A DNA stretch of 32,021 nt from an uncultured Caryophanales bacterium (lineage in GTDB: Bacteria > Bacillota_I > Bacilli_A > RF39 > UBA660), in assembly GCA_949948745.1 (NCBI GenBank), contig CATLHA010000016.1, forward strand, positions 1 to 32,021. The letters run 5' to 3'. The position numbers were made by a program, and so were the translations under genes. Shown here one piece after another: positions 8,683 to 17,047 of this stretch (within the stretch, counting starts at the first letter, position 1; each line of letters opens with the position of its first letter). The notes beneath the pieces are model-generated. The model saw only the letters and a list, made by a program, of their open reading frames with translations, did not search any database and was not told the DNA's origin.

Positions 8683-8711
8683 ATTATATCATAATTCTTT
8701 TAAATAGTCCA
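8683..8711 (-). promoter_or_regulatory. Extended -10 promoter for the small membrane protein
   Basis: On the minus strand, TGGACT (within the end of uvrC), a 17-base spacer and TGATATAAT. The TG one base before TATAAT makes it an extended -10 element. It overlaps the uvrC stop codon. Confidence 0.45.
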
Positions 8712-10467
8712 TAAATTTTAAAGCCACATCATGTGTTAAAACTGTTTCTAATTCCTCTAATGATGCTTCCCTCATTTTTTTTAATGAACCAAATTTTTTA
8801 AGAAGCTCACGCCTTCTAACTTCTCCAATTCCTGGAGCCATATCAAGTAAGGATGCTAAAGACCCTTTACTACGCATATTTCTATGATATGTAATGGCAT
8901 AACGATGGACTTCTTCTTGAATTTTATTTAAAAATATAAATAAGTTACTATCTTTATCAATTTCAATTTCTTCTAAATCACTATTTACCAAAACACTAGT
9001 CTTGTGTTTATCATTTTTCTTTAAACCACATAGTGGAATCGATAGATGAAGACTAGAAAGCACTTCTTTAGCAGCTTCAATTTGTAACTCTCCACCATCG
9101 ACGATAATTAAATCAGGTGCAATAACTTCTTCCATTAAAACCTTAAAATATCTTCGGTAAATTACCTCCTTCATCGCACTTAAATCATCCTTTACATCTG
9201 TTTGAATCTTAAATTTACGATATTCATTTCTATTAGGTTCAAAGTGATCAAATACAACCATACCTGCAACATAAAATGTTCCAAATAAATGAGAGTTATC
9301 AAATGTTTCAATTCTAGTTAATTTATCTAAATGAAGTAATTCTTGTAATTCCCTTTCAGCTTCAAATCGATTTTGTTCATCTTTTTGAATATTTTCATAT
9401 CTTTCTAAAAGCGCAATTTTTGCATTATCGCAAGAAAGATCTAAAAGTTTTTTAATATCTCCTCGTTGAGGAATAGAAACCTTAATACCAAGATAACTAC
9501 TAAGTAGTTCACTATCAATAATTTCAGGAACAATAATTTCTTTTGGAAGAATATTATTTTTTTCATAAAAATGAATAATATAATTTAAAAGTTCTTCTTC
9601 TACATTTTCTAAAGAAGTAAAAATATCCAAATGTTTTCCAAACAATAAACCTTCACGAATATAGAAAACAACAACAGATAAGAAATTATTATCCTGATAA
9701 AACCCAAATAAATCAAAATTGTAATTTTTATTTAAATCAATCTTTTGTTTTGTTAAGGTAATTTCAATATCTTGAAGCATTTCTTTTAATTCAATTGCCT
9801 TTTCAAAATTTAATGCTTCACTTGCTTTCATCATTTCATCTGTAAGTTTTTTTACTAAAAATGTACTATTTCCATGTAAAAAGGATGTAATTTCTTGAAT
9901 CATGGATTCCGTTACTTTAGAATCTACTTCTCTTTCACAATATCCCAAACATTCTCCAATATGATAATAAAGGCAAAGTTCTTTTTTTATATTTTCGCAC
10001 TTTCTAAGTGGATATACTCTATGCAACATATTTACTGTCTTTCTAGCAGCAGTTACATTAGGATAAGGACCAAACAACCTGCTTTTATGTTTTTTACGAT
10101 TAATATTACGAACAATTTTAAGTCTTGGATATTTTTCATTAGTAAGTTCTATATAGGGATAACTCTTATCATCTTTTAATAAGATATTATATTTTGGATC
10201 ATATTTTTTAATTAAAGTAATTTCTAGAATTAAGGATTCAAGTTCTGTAGAGGTTACTATATATTCAAAGTCTACAATATCATTAACTAACATGGCAGTC
10301 TTACCAGTAACAGTACCAGTAAAATAGCTTTTTAAACGATTTTTTAAATTCTTAGCTTTTCCAACATAAATAATAATTCCATCTTTATTTTTCATCTGAT
10401 AACTACCAGGCTTTGTTGGTACTAATTTTAATTTTTCTTTAATATATTTCTTAGTCTCTTCACTCAT
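8689..10467 (-). CDS. uvrC: UvrABC excinuclease subunit C
   Basis: UvrC makes both incisions flanking a DNA lesion in nucleotide excision repair. The N-terminal GIY-YIG nuclease reads KPGSYQMKNKDGIIIYVGKAKNLKNR (residues about 18-43), followed by the KYNILLKDDKSYPYI region, a small UvrB-binding UVR segment (LNFEKAIELKEML, about residues 205-220), the RNase H-like second nuclease (ETFDNSHLFGTFYVAGMVVF, LIIVDGGELQIEAAK) and C-terminal helix-hairpin-helix motifs (MAPGIGEVRRRELLKKFGS). At 592 residues it is full length. AAGGAGGTA precedes the ATG. Confidence 0.97.
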   Translation of the reverse strand: MSEETKKYIKEKLKLVPTKPGSYQMKNKDGIIIYVGKAKNLKNRLKSYFTGTVTGKTAMLVNDIVDFEYIVTSTELESLILEITLIKKYDPKYNILLKDDKSYPYIELTNEKYPRLKIVRNINRKKHKSRLFGPYPNVTAARKTVNMLHRVYPLRKCENIKKELCLYYHIGECLGYCEREVDSKVTESMIQEITSFLHGNSTFLVKKLTDEMMKASEALNFEKAIELKEMLQDIEITLTKQKIDLNKNYNFDLFGFYQDNNFLSVVVFYIREGLLFGKHLDIFTSLENVEEELLNYIIHFYEKNNILPKEIIVPEIIDSELLSSYLGIKVSIPQRGDIKKLLDLSCDNAKIALLERYENIQKDEQNRFEAERELQELLHLDKLTRIETFDNSHLFGTFYVAGMVVFDHFEPNRNEYRKFKIQTDVKDDLSAMKEVIYRRYFKVLMEEVIAPDLIIVDGGELQIEAAKEVLSSLHLSIPLCGLKKNDKHKTSVLVNSDLEEIEIDKDSNLFIFLNKIQEEVHRYAITYHRNMRSKGSLASLLDMAPGIGEVRRRELLKKFGSLKKMREASLEELETVLTHDVALKFMDYLKEL

Positions 10468-10494
10468 ATAGTACCTCCTTTTAAATTCTTTTTT

Positions 10495-10503
10495 ATTATA
10501 CCA
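10495..10503 (-). promoter_or_regulatory. Extended -10 element upstream of uvrC
   Basis: Minus-strand TGGTATAAT, an extended -10, lies about 30 bases before the uvrC ATG. No good -35 is seen at 17 bases, which is tolerated with an extended -10. Confidence 0.45.
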
Positions 10504-10532
10504 AAACTTTCTAAAAAACTCTATGAAAAGAA

Positions 10533-10557
10533 AGAAAAAAAGAAGCCAAAGCTTCTT
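10533..10557 (-). terminator. Terminator of pilin copy 1
   Basis: Minus strand: AAGAAGC, loop TTTG, GCTTCTT, then a continuing T-run. The stem overlaps the pilin stop codon. The copy 2 gene ends with a diverged version of the same hairpin. Confidence 0.75.
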
Positions 10558-12167
10558 AAACTAAATTCCTATTTTTATTTTTATAATAAATGATTCCCAC
10601 TCCTGCACTACCAATAAACAAGATTCCTACTAAGGTATAGAGAATTGTTCCCATTCCTCCTGTAATTGGTAAAGCTGATATCTTTTGATTTGCGATATCT
10701 ACGACTGGTCCACAGTATTCTCCCGTTTCACTATCAATTAGAGATTCATCGTATTTAATTTCTATTTCTGTTGGACGTTTTAGTAGAGAGTACCTAGTTG
10801 GTGCGGTTACTTCTTTTAAGTAATATTTTCCTTCTCCAAGCCCAGAAAACTCTGCAAAGCCCTCTTCATCTGTTGTTACACTACCTACCTTTTTAGTTAA
10901 TGAAGCATCACTATATATTTCAAATACTGCTCCTCCTAGTTTTTTTGTAGGGTCCCCTAATACATTCTTATTAAGCTGAAGTTTATAGGTATAAGCATAA
11001 ATCGGATTGGTTACACCATCATTAAAATATATGTGAGTATCATAGTAAATAGTTCCAGGTAACATTAATCGGGCCACCATATAATTAGAAAGTCTAGAAT
11101 CGTTTTGATTTTTTTCTACTATACTTATAAAATTATCTATTGGTAACAATTGATAATTACGACAATATAATACCTCTTGATTCAATTTTGCCTTGAAAGA
11201 AATAACAATATTTGTATATAAATTATTTAGTAGGAAAATTTGACCAAATTCTCCATTTAATGTAAGAGTTAGCCCCCACTTTCTTTCCCATTCATATCTT
11301 CAAGACTATAAGTTGTTTTAGTATCATCTTCATTTAGAATTTTTCCTACTTTTAGTTGACGCTCTCCATCCATAATAGTTAAAGTATCTACTTCACTAAA
11401 AGTAATACCTTTTGATAAGCCCCACAGAACTCCAATTTGTTTGTTTTCTGCATTTGTTGGATAAACTGGTGCTGTAATCTCAATAAAATATGTATATTCT
11501 TCTCCTATACTAAAGGAAGCTTCCTTTTGACCAATTTTTCCTATGGATGTCTTTATCGATGTATCACTTGCCTTTGCTACAATAGTCTCATTCTGCTTTA
11601 CCCATTTTCCATTTTCCTCCTTATAGTCCAAATTTCCTACCATTACCGCATATACTCTATCAAGGGATAAAGATACAATCAAATATGATCCTGTATCAGT
11701 GGTTAAGCTGGCAGTATTGCCATTTACTATCATTTTCCCATCAAATTTTGTATCATTTTTAACTACATAAGCTGTATAATCACTAACTAATATATCTAAA
11801 GTACTAGATGTTTGAGTAGAACCACTTGTGATATCCCCACTTGTTAATTTAAAATATTCTTCTTCTGTTAGATAGCTATAATCTTTCGAAGTATTTCCTC
11901 CTGCTTCTAAAAAGGCATAGAATTTGTCTGTATATCGATAATTAATTTCATTTGTTATATCATTTTTATAAACATCTAATATTTTGAATACTATAAAATC
12001 ATCTTTTTCATGCACATTGGTAATTGTAAGAGTTGCTTGCTCTGTATCTAGTATTCCTAAATTTGCTTCATCTAATCTTGGTGGAGCCGCTGCTTGTACG
12101 ATATCTATGCTTAAGCAAAAGAGCATCGTAAATACAAGAACTCCTATTATTTTTCCTAATTTTTCAT
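10556..12167 (-). pseudogene. LPXTG SpaA-type pilin/adhesin, copy 1, out of frame (decayed or phase-off)
   Basis: Reassembled, this encodes a sortase-anchored surface protein: signal peptide (KIIGVLVFTMLFCLSIDIVQA), a pilin-type N-domain (ATLTITNVHEKDDFIVFKIL...), a SpaA/Cna_B prealbumin-like domain with the E-box-like YYLKEVTAP, then the sorting signal LPITG (10658-10672), a membrane span and KNKNRN tail. Two lesions interrupt it. The ATG at 12167 is followed by A5 and reads ATG AAA AAT TAG; one more A gives MKKLGKIIGV and restores the signal peptide. At 11273-11277 a G5 tract runs into a stop; one more G continues as GGLTLNGEFG into the downstream frame. All other codons stay open. Open pieces are 11269-12126 and 10556-11185. 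No sortase gene is in the window. Pilin family membership is clear; whether the gene is dead or switchable is not. Confidence 0.85.
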
Positions 12168-12200
12168 TCTTTACTTTCTCCTATTCTACTATATATCTAT
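12168..12200 (-). promoter_or_regulatory. Conserved leader hairpin of pilin copy 1
   Basis: Minus strand ACTATA-GATA-TATAGT forms a 6-bp stem with a four-base loop between the -10-like hexamer and the AGGAGA ribosome binding site. The same sequence precedes pilin copy 2 at 18674-18709. Confidence 0.45.
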
Positions 12201-12232
12201 AGTATTCCTCCCCCCCCAGGCAAATTTTGCAA
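12201..12232 (-). promoter_or_regulatory. G-tract promoter of pilin copy 1
   Basis: Minus strand: TTGCAA (12227-12232), a 20-base spacer containing G8 (12210-12217), then AATACT (12201-12206). The ten bases between the -35 and the G tract end in GCCTG as in the other two copies. Spacing of 20 is longer than the 17 favoured by sigma-A, so loss of about three G would be expected to strengthen it. Promoter function is inferred. Confidence 0.55.
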
Positions 12233-12248
12233 GAGGAAAATTTTCTTG

Positions 12249-12277
12249 TTTACTTGATATCAAAAATTTAGTATAAT
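12249..12277 (+). promoter_or_regulatory. Promoter of the coiled-coil protein gene
   Basis: TTTACT (12249-12254), 17 bases, TATAAT (12272-12277), followed by GAGGG just before the ATG at 12303. It is divergent from the pilin copy 1 promoter. Confidence 0.65.
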
Positions 12278-12302
12278 AGTTTGCAGAAAATGAGGGATAA
12301 AT

Positions 12303-13994
12303 ATGATTGGCGGAATTGGTGCTAGAGGCGGAAAAAAAGACTTAAAACAAACACTAAAAAATATTAAAAATAAAAATATAAAGGATGAAAAATTATTAGA
12401 AGAAAAAAAAATAAGACTTGAAAAAGAGCAAGTAGAAAAGAAAAAACAAGAACAAGAAATTATATTAAATCAAAAACAATCAAAAGAAAAAGAAGAAGTT
12501 GCGACTGAACCAAGAAGAAAAATCTTTGCTGAAGAAGTTGAAGTATTAGAACCTATCAAAGAAAAGCAAACATCAGAAGTAAAAAAGAAAGAGACAATTC
12601 CTGAAGAAAAAGGAAATGAATTAATTCAAAATCAGTCTATAGAAGAATTAATAAAAAGGGAAAAAGAAAAAAAACAAGAAGAACCAGAAATTTTAGATAC
12701 CGAACTATTAGAAGAAGAAACAATTATTACACCAATAAAACCAACTGTATCAGAAGAAGAATTACAAGAAGAACAAGAAGAGCAAGAAATAAAACCATCA
12801 ATTGTAGCCTTAGAACAGGAAAAAGAAGAGATACAACAACAAGAAGAAAAAGATAAGAAAAAAGTTGCCCCTGAAATCCCAGCAATTGAAAACATTGAAT
12901 TAGAATCTGAAAAACAAGAAGATTTCCTAGAATTAAAATTAGTAGAAGAGTTTGAACGTCTCCTAAAAGAAAATAGATATGCATTAAAAAAATTGTATAC
13001 TGAATTAGATACCATCGAAAAAGAATCTGAACTATTATGTGAAATACCTGATGTAGAAGACAAAATTGAAGAAATTGAAAGACTATTAGATTATTTAGAG
13101 CAAATTAAAAGACAATTAGAATTAATTAGTAAGTCCTATAATTTAGACGAATTTTATAAACTTCATGATGACTATTTTACAAATCTAGTAGAAGAATACA
13201 AAGATTATATAAGAGATGAACAGCAGGTAGAAGATACAGTAAAAGATTTAAAAAGAAATGAAGAATATACTTCCCTTATGAAGAAAATATTAGAATTTGA
13301 AAAAATGCAAGAAGAACTAGCAGAAAATCTAGAGGATAAAAAACAAGAGTTAGAAGATAGAGATAAAAACTTTGATGAATTACAAGATAAGTATATTGAT
13401 GTAGAAAGAATGAATAAAGAATTAGAAAGTCTAGTATATGAATCAGAAAATTATCTAAAAAAGATTAAAGAAAGGGTAGCTGAAGCAGTAGATATTACAA
13501 CAAAAACGCAATATAAAATGCAATCTTCAATGAAAATATTTGCAAAAACGTTTCTACTCTTCTCTCTTATGAGAATGAATCCTAGACCAAAAGCAAATGC
13601 CATCACCGCAGTAGAAGCAATAACAGCAATTAGTCTAATCAATAACTTATTAAACCCAAAAATAGAAACAAGAAAAATTACTCAATATCAATATACAGAC
13701 TACTCTTCTATGATTGAAAATGCAATGTCGAATGTTAATGAAATATCCAATTTAATTCAAAGCGGAATTCATCAAGTTCAAGATTTAAGATACACTTTTG
13801 AGAAAGAATTTAGTGAATACAAAGACTTAATTCCAGACTATAAAAAACTTCTAGAATCCATGGATAAAATGGAAAAAGAATTAAAAGAACGTGAAGATAA
13901 TATGCACCATGTAAAAGGTGAAATGAGAAATCAATTAAATAAAAATAATCAAAAAGTACTAGAATATGAAAGATTAAATCAAGGAAACAATTAA
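12303..13994 (+). CDS. Glu/Lys-rich coiled-coil protein with a hydrophobic segment
   Basis: A 563-residue protein of unknown function. It starts MIGGIGARGGKKDLKQ, then has a very long charged region rich in Lys, Glu and Gln (about residues 15-200), probably disordered or helical. A coiled coil follows (about 215-395, heptads such as LLEEKKIRLEKEQ and LEKMQEELAENLEDKKQELED style runs). A moderately hydrophobic stretch comes next (KIFAKTFLLFSLMRMNPRPK, then NAITAVEAITAISLINNLL, about 410-455) and finally more coiled coil. The hydrophobic part may be a membrane hairpin. It has its own promoter and terminator, so it is a single-gene unit between pilin copy 1 and the two-component system. Similar charged coiled-coil proteins in low-GC bacteria are often cytoskeletal or division-related, but nothing specific supports that here. 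Confidence 0.75.
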   Translation: MIGGIGARGGKKDLKQTLKNIKNKNIKDEKLLEEKKIRLEKEQVEKKKQEQEIILNQKQSKEKEEVATEPRRKIFAEEVEVLEPIKEKQTSEVKKKETIPEEKGNELIQNQSIEELIKREKEKKQEEPEILDTELLEEETIITPIKPTVSEEELQEEQEEQEIKPSIVALEQEKEEIQQQEEKDKKKVAPEIPAIENIELESEKQEDFLELKLVEEFERLLKENRYALKKLYTELDTIEKESELLCEIPDVEDKIEEIERLLDYLEQIKRQLELISKSYNLDEFYKLHDDYFTNLVEEYKDYIRDEQQVEDTVKDLKRNEEYTSLMKKILEFEKMQEELAENLEDKKQELEDRDKNFDELQDKYIDVERMNKELESLVYESENYLKKIKERVAEAVDITTKTQYKMQSSMKIFAKTFLLFSLMRMNPRPKANAITAVEAITAISLINNLLNPKIETRKITQYQYTDYSSMIENAMSNVNEISNLIQSGIHQVQDLRYTFEKEFSEYKDLIPDYKKLLESMDKMEKELKEREDNMHHVKGEMRNQLNKNNQKVLEYERLNQGNN

Positions 13995-14007
13995 AGTTTC
14001 CTTTTTT
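13981..14007 (+). terminator. Terminator of the coiled-coil gene
   Basis: AAGGAAAC (13981-13988) pairs with GTTTCCTT (13996-14003) across a seven-base loop holding the stop codon, followed by a T-run. Confidence 0.85.
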
Positions 14008-14056
14008 CACAAAAAAAACACAAATAGAACCTATAATAAATAAAAGGAGGCGTACT

Positions 14057-14731
14057 ATGAATATATTAATCGCAGATGATGAACAGGGAATTAGAGAAGT
14101 AATTAAAGAATACTGTAAAATAGAAGGTTATCAAACTTATGAGGCAGAAAATGGACTAGAAGTATTAGATATCGTAAATAAATATAGAATTGATTTCATT
14201 GTATTAGATATCATGATGCCAAAATTAGATGGACTTTCTGCATATAAAGAACTTAAAAATTCTAAAAACATTCCTACTCTAATCCTTTCAGCACGTGGAG
14301 AGGAATATGATAAACTATCTAGTTTTGACTTAGGAGTAGATGATTATCTAACAAAACCATTTTCACCAAAAGAATTAATAGCTAGAATAAAAGCTATTAC
14401 AAAAAGAGCAACAAAACAAACAGAAGAATTCATATATAAAGATTTAAAAGTGGACTTTTTAGGGCATACAATTTATATTAAAAATAAAGAAATCAAAGTA
14501 ACACCAAAAGAATTTGAAATTCTAACTTATCTAATCCAAAATCAAAACATCGCAATTTCTAGAGAACAACTATTATCGGCTATTTGGGGATATGACTTTT
14601 TTGGTGATGATAGAACAGTAGACACCCATATAAAAATGCTAAGAGGCAATCTAAAAGATTATAGAGATTTAATTTTAACAATCAGAAAAACAGGATACAA
14701 ATTTGAGTTACCAAAAGATGAAAAAGAATAG
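14057..14731 (+). CDS. OmpR/PhoB-family response regulator
   Basis: A DNA-binding response regulator of 224 residues. The receiver domain (1-118) has the acidic pair Asp7-Asp8, the phospho-acceptor Asp51 in FIVLDIMMPKLDG, the Thr/Ser switch in TLILSARGE and the conserved Lys in YLTKPFSP. The C-terminal winged helix (about 125-220) reads VTPKEFEILTYLIQN, ISREQLLSAIWGYDF and RTVDTHIKMLRGNL, typical of the OmpR class. AAAGGAGG precedes the ATG, and TATAAT at 14032-14037 is a plausible -10 with a poor -35. It overlaps the kinase gene, so the pair is a cotranscribed two-component system. The signal and targets are unknown; nearby pilin genes are candidates only by location. Confidence 0.93.
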   Translation: MNILIADDEQGIREVIKEYCKIEGYQTYEAENGLEVLDIVNKYRIDFIVLDIMMPKLDGLSAYKELKNSKNIPTLILSARGEEYDKLSSFDLGVDDYLTKPFSPKELIARIKAITKRATKQTEEFIYKDLKVDFLGHTIYIKNKEIKVTPKEFEILTYLIQNQNIAISREQLLSAIWGYDFFGDDRTVDTHIKMLRGNLKDYRDLILTIRKTGYKFELPKDEKE

Positions 14732-16106
14732 TATTAAAACAAAAATATGGAAATATTTTATCAGTTTCTCTATAATCATTTTAGTATTTCTTTGGATTTT
14801 TCAAATTGCCCTACTCCCTTCTTTTTATGAATCTTCTAAAACAAAAGAATTAGAAAAAGTAGCCTCTGCCTTATCCCGATCTTACTATGCAAAAGAAAAT
14901 GAAAATAACCTTTTAGAACAAGTTGCAACCATTGCTCACAAATCTGGTACCTGCATCGTTGTTTCCGATACACTTTCAAATGTTGATTATACAACAGATA
15001 GTTTTAGTAAAGAATGCATGAAAGGTTCTACTTTTAAGAAATATAAAAGTGCCTTTATTAGCAGCAATTTACAAAAAGATAAACTAATTACCATCAATCC
15101 TCAATTCGAAAATAAAACGCTAATCTACAGTTTAAAACTAGACGATAGTACTTATATTTTTGCAAGTTCTTCCTTAGTACCAATTGACTCTACCATTTCC
15201 ATATTAAGAAGTCAATTTATTCTAGTTACAATTATAGTATTAATTATTGCTTTTGTTATCTCTTATTTCATATCCAAAAAGTTATCAAATCCTATTTTAA
15301 AATTAACCAATGCAACAAAAGAATTTGGAAAAAAGAAAAATTCTAATCTCTTTAAAATAGAAGATGAATTTGAAGAAATTACAGAATTATCAAAAACGTT
15401 AGAATACGCAAGCAACGAAGTAGCACAAACAGAAGAATTAAGAAAAGAACTAATGGCAAATGTATCTCACGATTTAAAAACGCCACTAACTATGATAAAA
15501 GCCTATGCTGAAATGGTAAGAGATATTACTTACAAAAACAAAGAAAAAAGAGAACAAAATTTAAACGTTATCATCGAAGAAACAGACAGATTAAATCATT
15601 TAGTAAATGACATTCTTACATTATCGGTCATAGAAAGTAAAATGATGAAATTATCAATAGAAGAGTTTGATTTAAATGAACTAATTCATACAATTTTAGG
15701 TCGTTACGAAATCTATAAAACAAATGAAGAATATAAATTTATTTATGAAGATAAACAAGACATTTTCATTCAAGCTGATAAAGAAAAATTAGAGCAAGTA
15801 TTATACAATTTAATAAATAATGCCATTCAACATTCTGAGAATAAAAAAATAGAAATAAAAATTACAGAATTCAAAAAAGACTATCTAATAGAAATTAAAA
15901 ATAATGGAATACCTATTCCAAAAGAAGAATTGGAACATATCTGGAATAAATATTATAAATCAAAAAAAGACCATCAAAGAGCCAAAATTGGAACCGGATT
16001 AGGTCTTTCTATTGTAAAACAAATATTAGAACTTCATAATTATTCCTATGGAGTTACAAGTACAAAAGAAAAAGGAACCAACTTTTATTTTAGAATACCT
16101 AAATAA
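14718..16106 (+). CDS. Sensor histidine kinase, partner of the adjacent regulator
   Basis: A membrane kinase of about 462 residues. The first membrane segment (FISFSIIILVFLWIFQIALL) is followed by an external sensor of about 130 residues, a second membrane segment (FILVTIIVLIIAFVISYFIS), a HAMP linker, the HisKA dimerisation domain with phospho-accepting His251 in NVSHDLKTPLTMIKAY, and the ATPase domain with N box (NLINNAIQHSE), G1 (IKNNGIPIPKEE) and G2 (IGTGLGLSIVKQI). The layout resembles VanS/PhoR-like kinases. The ATG at 14718 overlaps the regulator by 14 bases. A TTG at 14703 has a better-placed AGGA and would add five residues, so the exact start is open. The sensor contains two cysteines that could form a disulfide. 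Confidence 0.92.
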   Translation: MKKNSIKTKIWKYFISFSIIILVFLWIFQIALLPSFYESSKTKELEKVASALSRSYYAKENENNLLEQVATIAHKSGTCIVVSDTLSNVDYTTDSFSKECMKGSTFKKYKSAFISSNLQKDKLITINPQFENKTLIYSLKLDDSTYIFASSSLVPIDSTISILRSQFILVTIIVLIIAFVISYFISKKLSNPILKLTNATKEFGKKKNSNLFKIEDEFEEITELSKTLEYASNEVAQTEELRKELMANVSHDLKTPLTMIKAYAEMVRDITYKNKEKREQNLNVIIEETDRLNHLVNDILTLSVIESKMMKLSIEEFDLNELIHTILGRYEIYKTNEEYKFIYEDKQDIFIQADKEKLEQVLYNLINNAIQHSENKKIEIKITEFKKDYLIEIKNNGIPIPKEELEHIWNKYYKSKKDHQRAKIGTGLGLSIVKQILELHNYSYGVTSTKEKGTNFYFRIPK

Positions 16107-16120
16107 AAGGGTTCTTTTTA
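16074..16120 (+). terminator. Terminator overlapping the end of the kinase gene
   Basis: GAACC (16075-16079) pairs with GGTTC (16110-16114), and inside it CTTTTATTTTAG pairs with CTAAATAAAAG. TTTTTATTT follows. The stem includes the last codons and stop of the kinase gene. Confidence 0.65.
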
Positions 16121-16121
16121 T

Positions 16122-16940
16122 TTAAATTTTTTTGATTTTTGGATGACTAGAAGTAATTGGAGGTGTACCAAAGATAGCCTGACCATAATTTACAAGTGCT
16201 TCTTCAATAGAAGTATCTGATACATGCCCCATGTTCATATGATCCATATCTACATATTGACCATTTCCTTCACTCGTTAAATAGCCATTTGACGTCATAT
16301 AAATATTATCTAAAATAAAATACGCATCAGGTTCTTTTGTATATCTTAATGAAGGCAATTGATACTCAAAAGATTGTCCAAAAGTAGAAAAACCTGTTTT
16401 ATAAATATCATCGTCTCCTACAGCAAATTTAGTTATTTTTAATCCTTTTCCACTTTCCATATACCTTCTTTCTACCTCTGAATTAATGTCTTCATGAAAA
16501 CGGTCTGTTGAAAAAGTAATACGAACATGATTATCCATATTAGAATCAACAATGCATCTTCCAAGTTCACTAATAATGCCATCTTCCCTAGCAATAGATT
16601 TTATAATACAACTATTTCGATATTCATTAAACCTATGAAAAGCTTCTACTAATTCAGGAACAAAGATTTGTCCATTGGTCACCATCGCAATATCACGAAC
16701 ATCTATATTTTCACGAATAATTTTATCAATCGTATAAATAATAATAGCTGGATTTAAGGTAGGTTCTCCCCCACTAAAACAAATGTGATCAATACGTTCA
16801 AATTCATTATTATCAAAAAAAGCATCAATAACTTCTGACGTTAAATCTATATTTTGAGATGTCCCCCTCATACAATGAGCACAATGTAGATTACATCTTC
16901 TTGTTGTTTCAAATGCTAAATCATGTAATATAAATTTCAT
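16122..16940 (-). CDS. Radical SAM protein, stand-alone
   Basis: A 272-residue radical SAM enzyme. The iron-sulfur cluster motif CNLHCAHC (CX3CX2C) is at about residues 16-23 in FETTRRCNLHCAHCMRG. The SAM-binding GGEP motif follows in ICFSGGEPTLNP, and a strand with MVTNGQIF comes after. The C-terminal third has no cysteine cluster, so it lacks a SPASM/Twitch domain, unlike most peptide-maturing relatives. It contains an unusual segment with repeated Tyr/Asp/Met (QYVDMDHMNMGHVSD). The gene is monocistronic with a strong promoter. No short precursor-peptide gene was seen beside it. The reaction is unknown; it could act on peptides or small molecules. It lies between the kinase and pilin copy 2. 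Confidence 0.88.
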   Translation of the reverse strand: MKFILHDLAFETTRRCNLHCAHCMRGTSQNIDLTSEVIDAFFDNNEFERIDHICFSGGEPTLNPAIIIYTIDKIIRENIDVRDIAMVTNGQIFVPELVEAFHRFNEYRNSCIIKSIAREDGIISELGRCIVDSNMDNHVRITFSTDRFHEDINSEVERRYMESGKGLKITKFAVGDDDIYKTGFSTFGQSFEYQLPSLRYTKEPDAYFILDNIYMTSNGYLTSEGNGQYVDMDHMNMGHVSDTSIEEALVNYGQAIFGTPPITSSHPKIKKI

Positions 16941-16965
16941 AATACCACCCCTTAAATTGGTGCAT

Positions 16966-16994
16966 ATTATATCACATTTTTTAAATACTGTAAA
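16966..16994 (-). promoter_or_regulatory. Strong promoter of the radical SAM gene
   Basis: Minus strand TTTACA (16989-16994), 17 bases, TATAAT (16966-16971): nearly consensus. It lies about 25 bases before the ATG, with GGGGTGG as the ribosome binding site. Confidence 0.75.
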
Positions 16995-17022
16995 GATTTA
17001 CAAAAGCAAATAAATCCTCCTT

Positions 17023-17047
17023 ACAAAAAAAGAAGGAAAAACTTCTT
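17023..17047 (-). terminator. Terminator of pilin copy 2
   Basis: Minus strand AAGAAG, six-base loop, CTTCTT, followed by a run of T. It overlaps the stop codon, as in copy 1. Confidence 0.65.

Noticed and set aside
10556-11185. Separate downstream gene starting at MNQEVLYC
   Set aside because: The frame is continuous upstream to the G5 tract and aligns with copy 2; it is the C-terminal half of the broken pilin, with no ribosome binding site at that Met.
12632-13063. Long antisense open frames inside the coiled-coil gene, rich in Ser
   Set aside because: They mirror the GAA/AAA-rich codons of the real gene and have no start signals.
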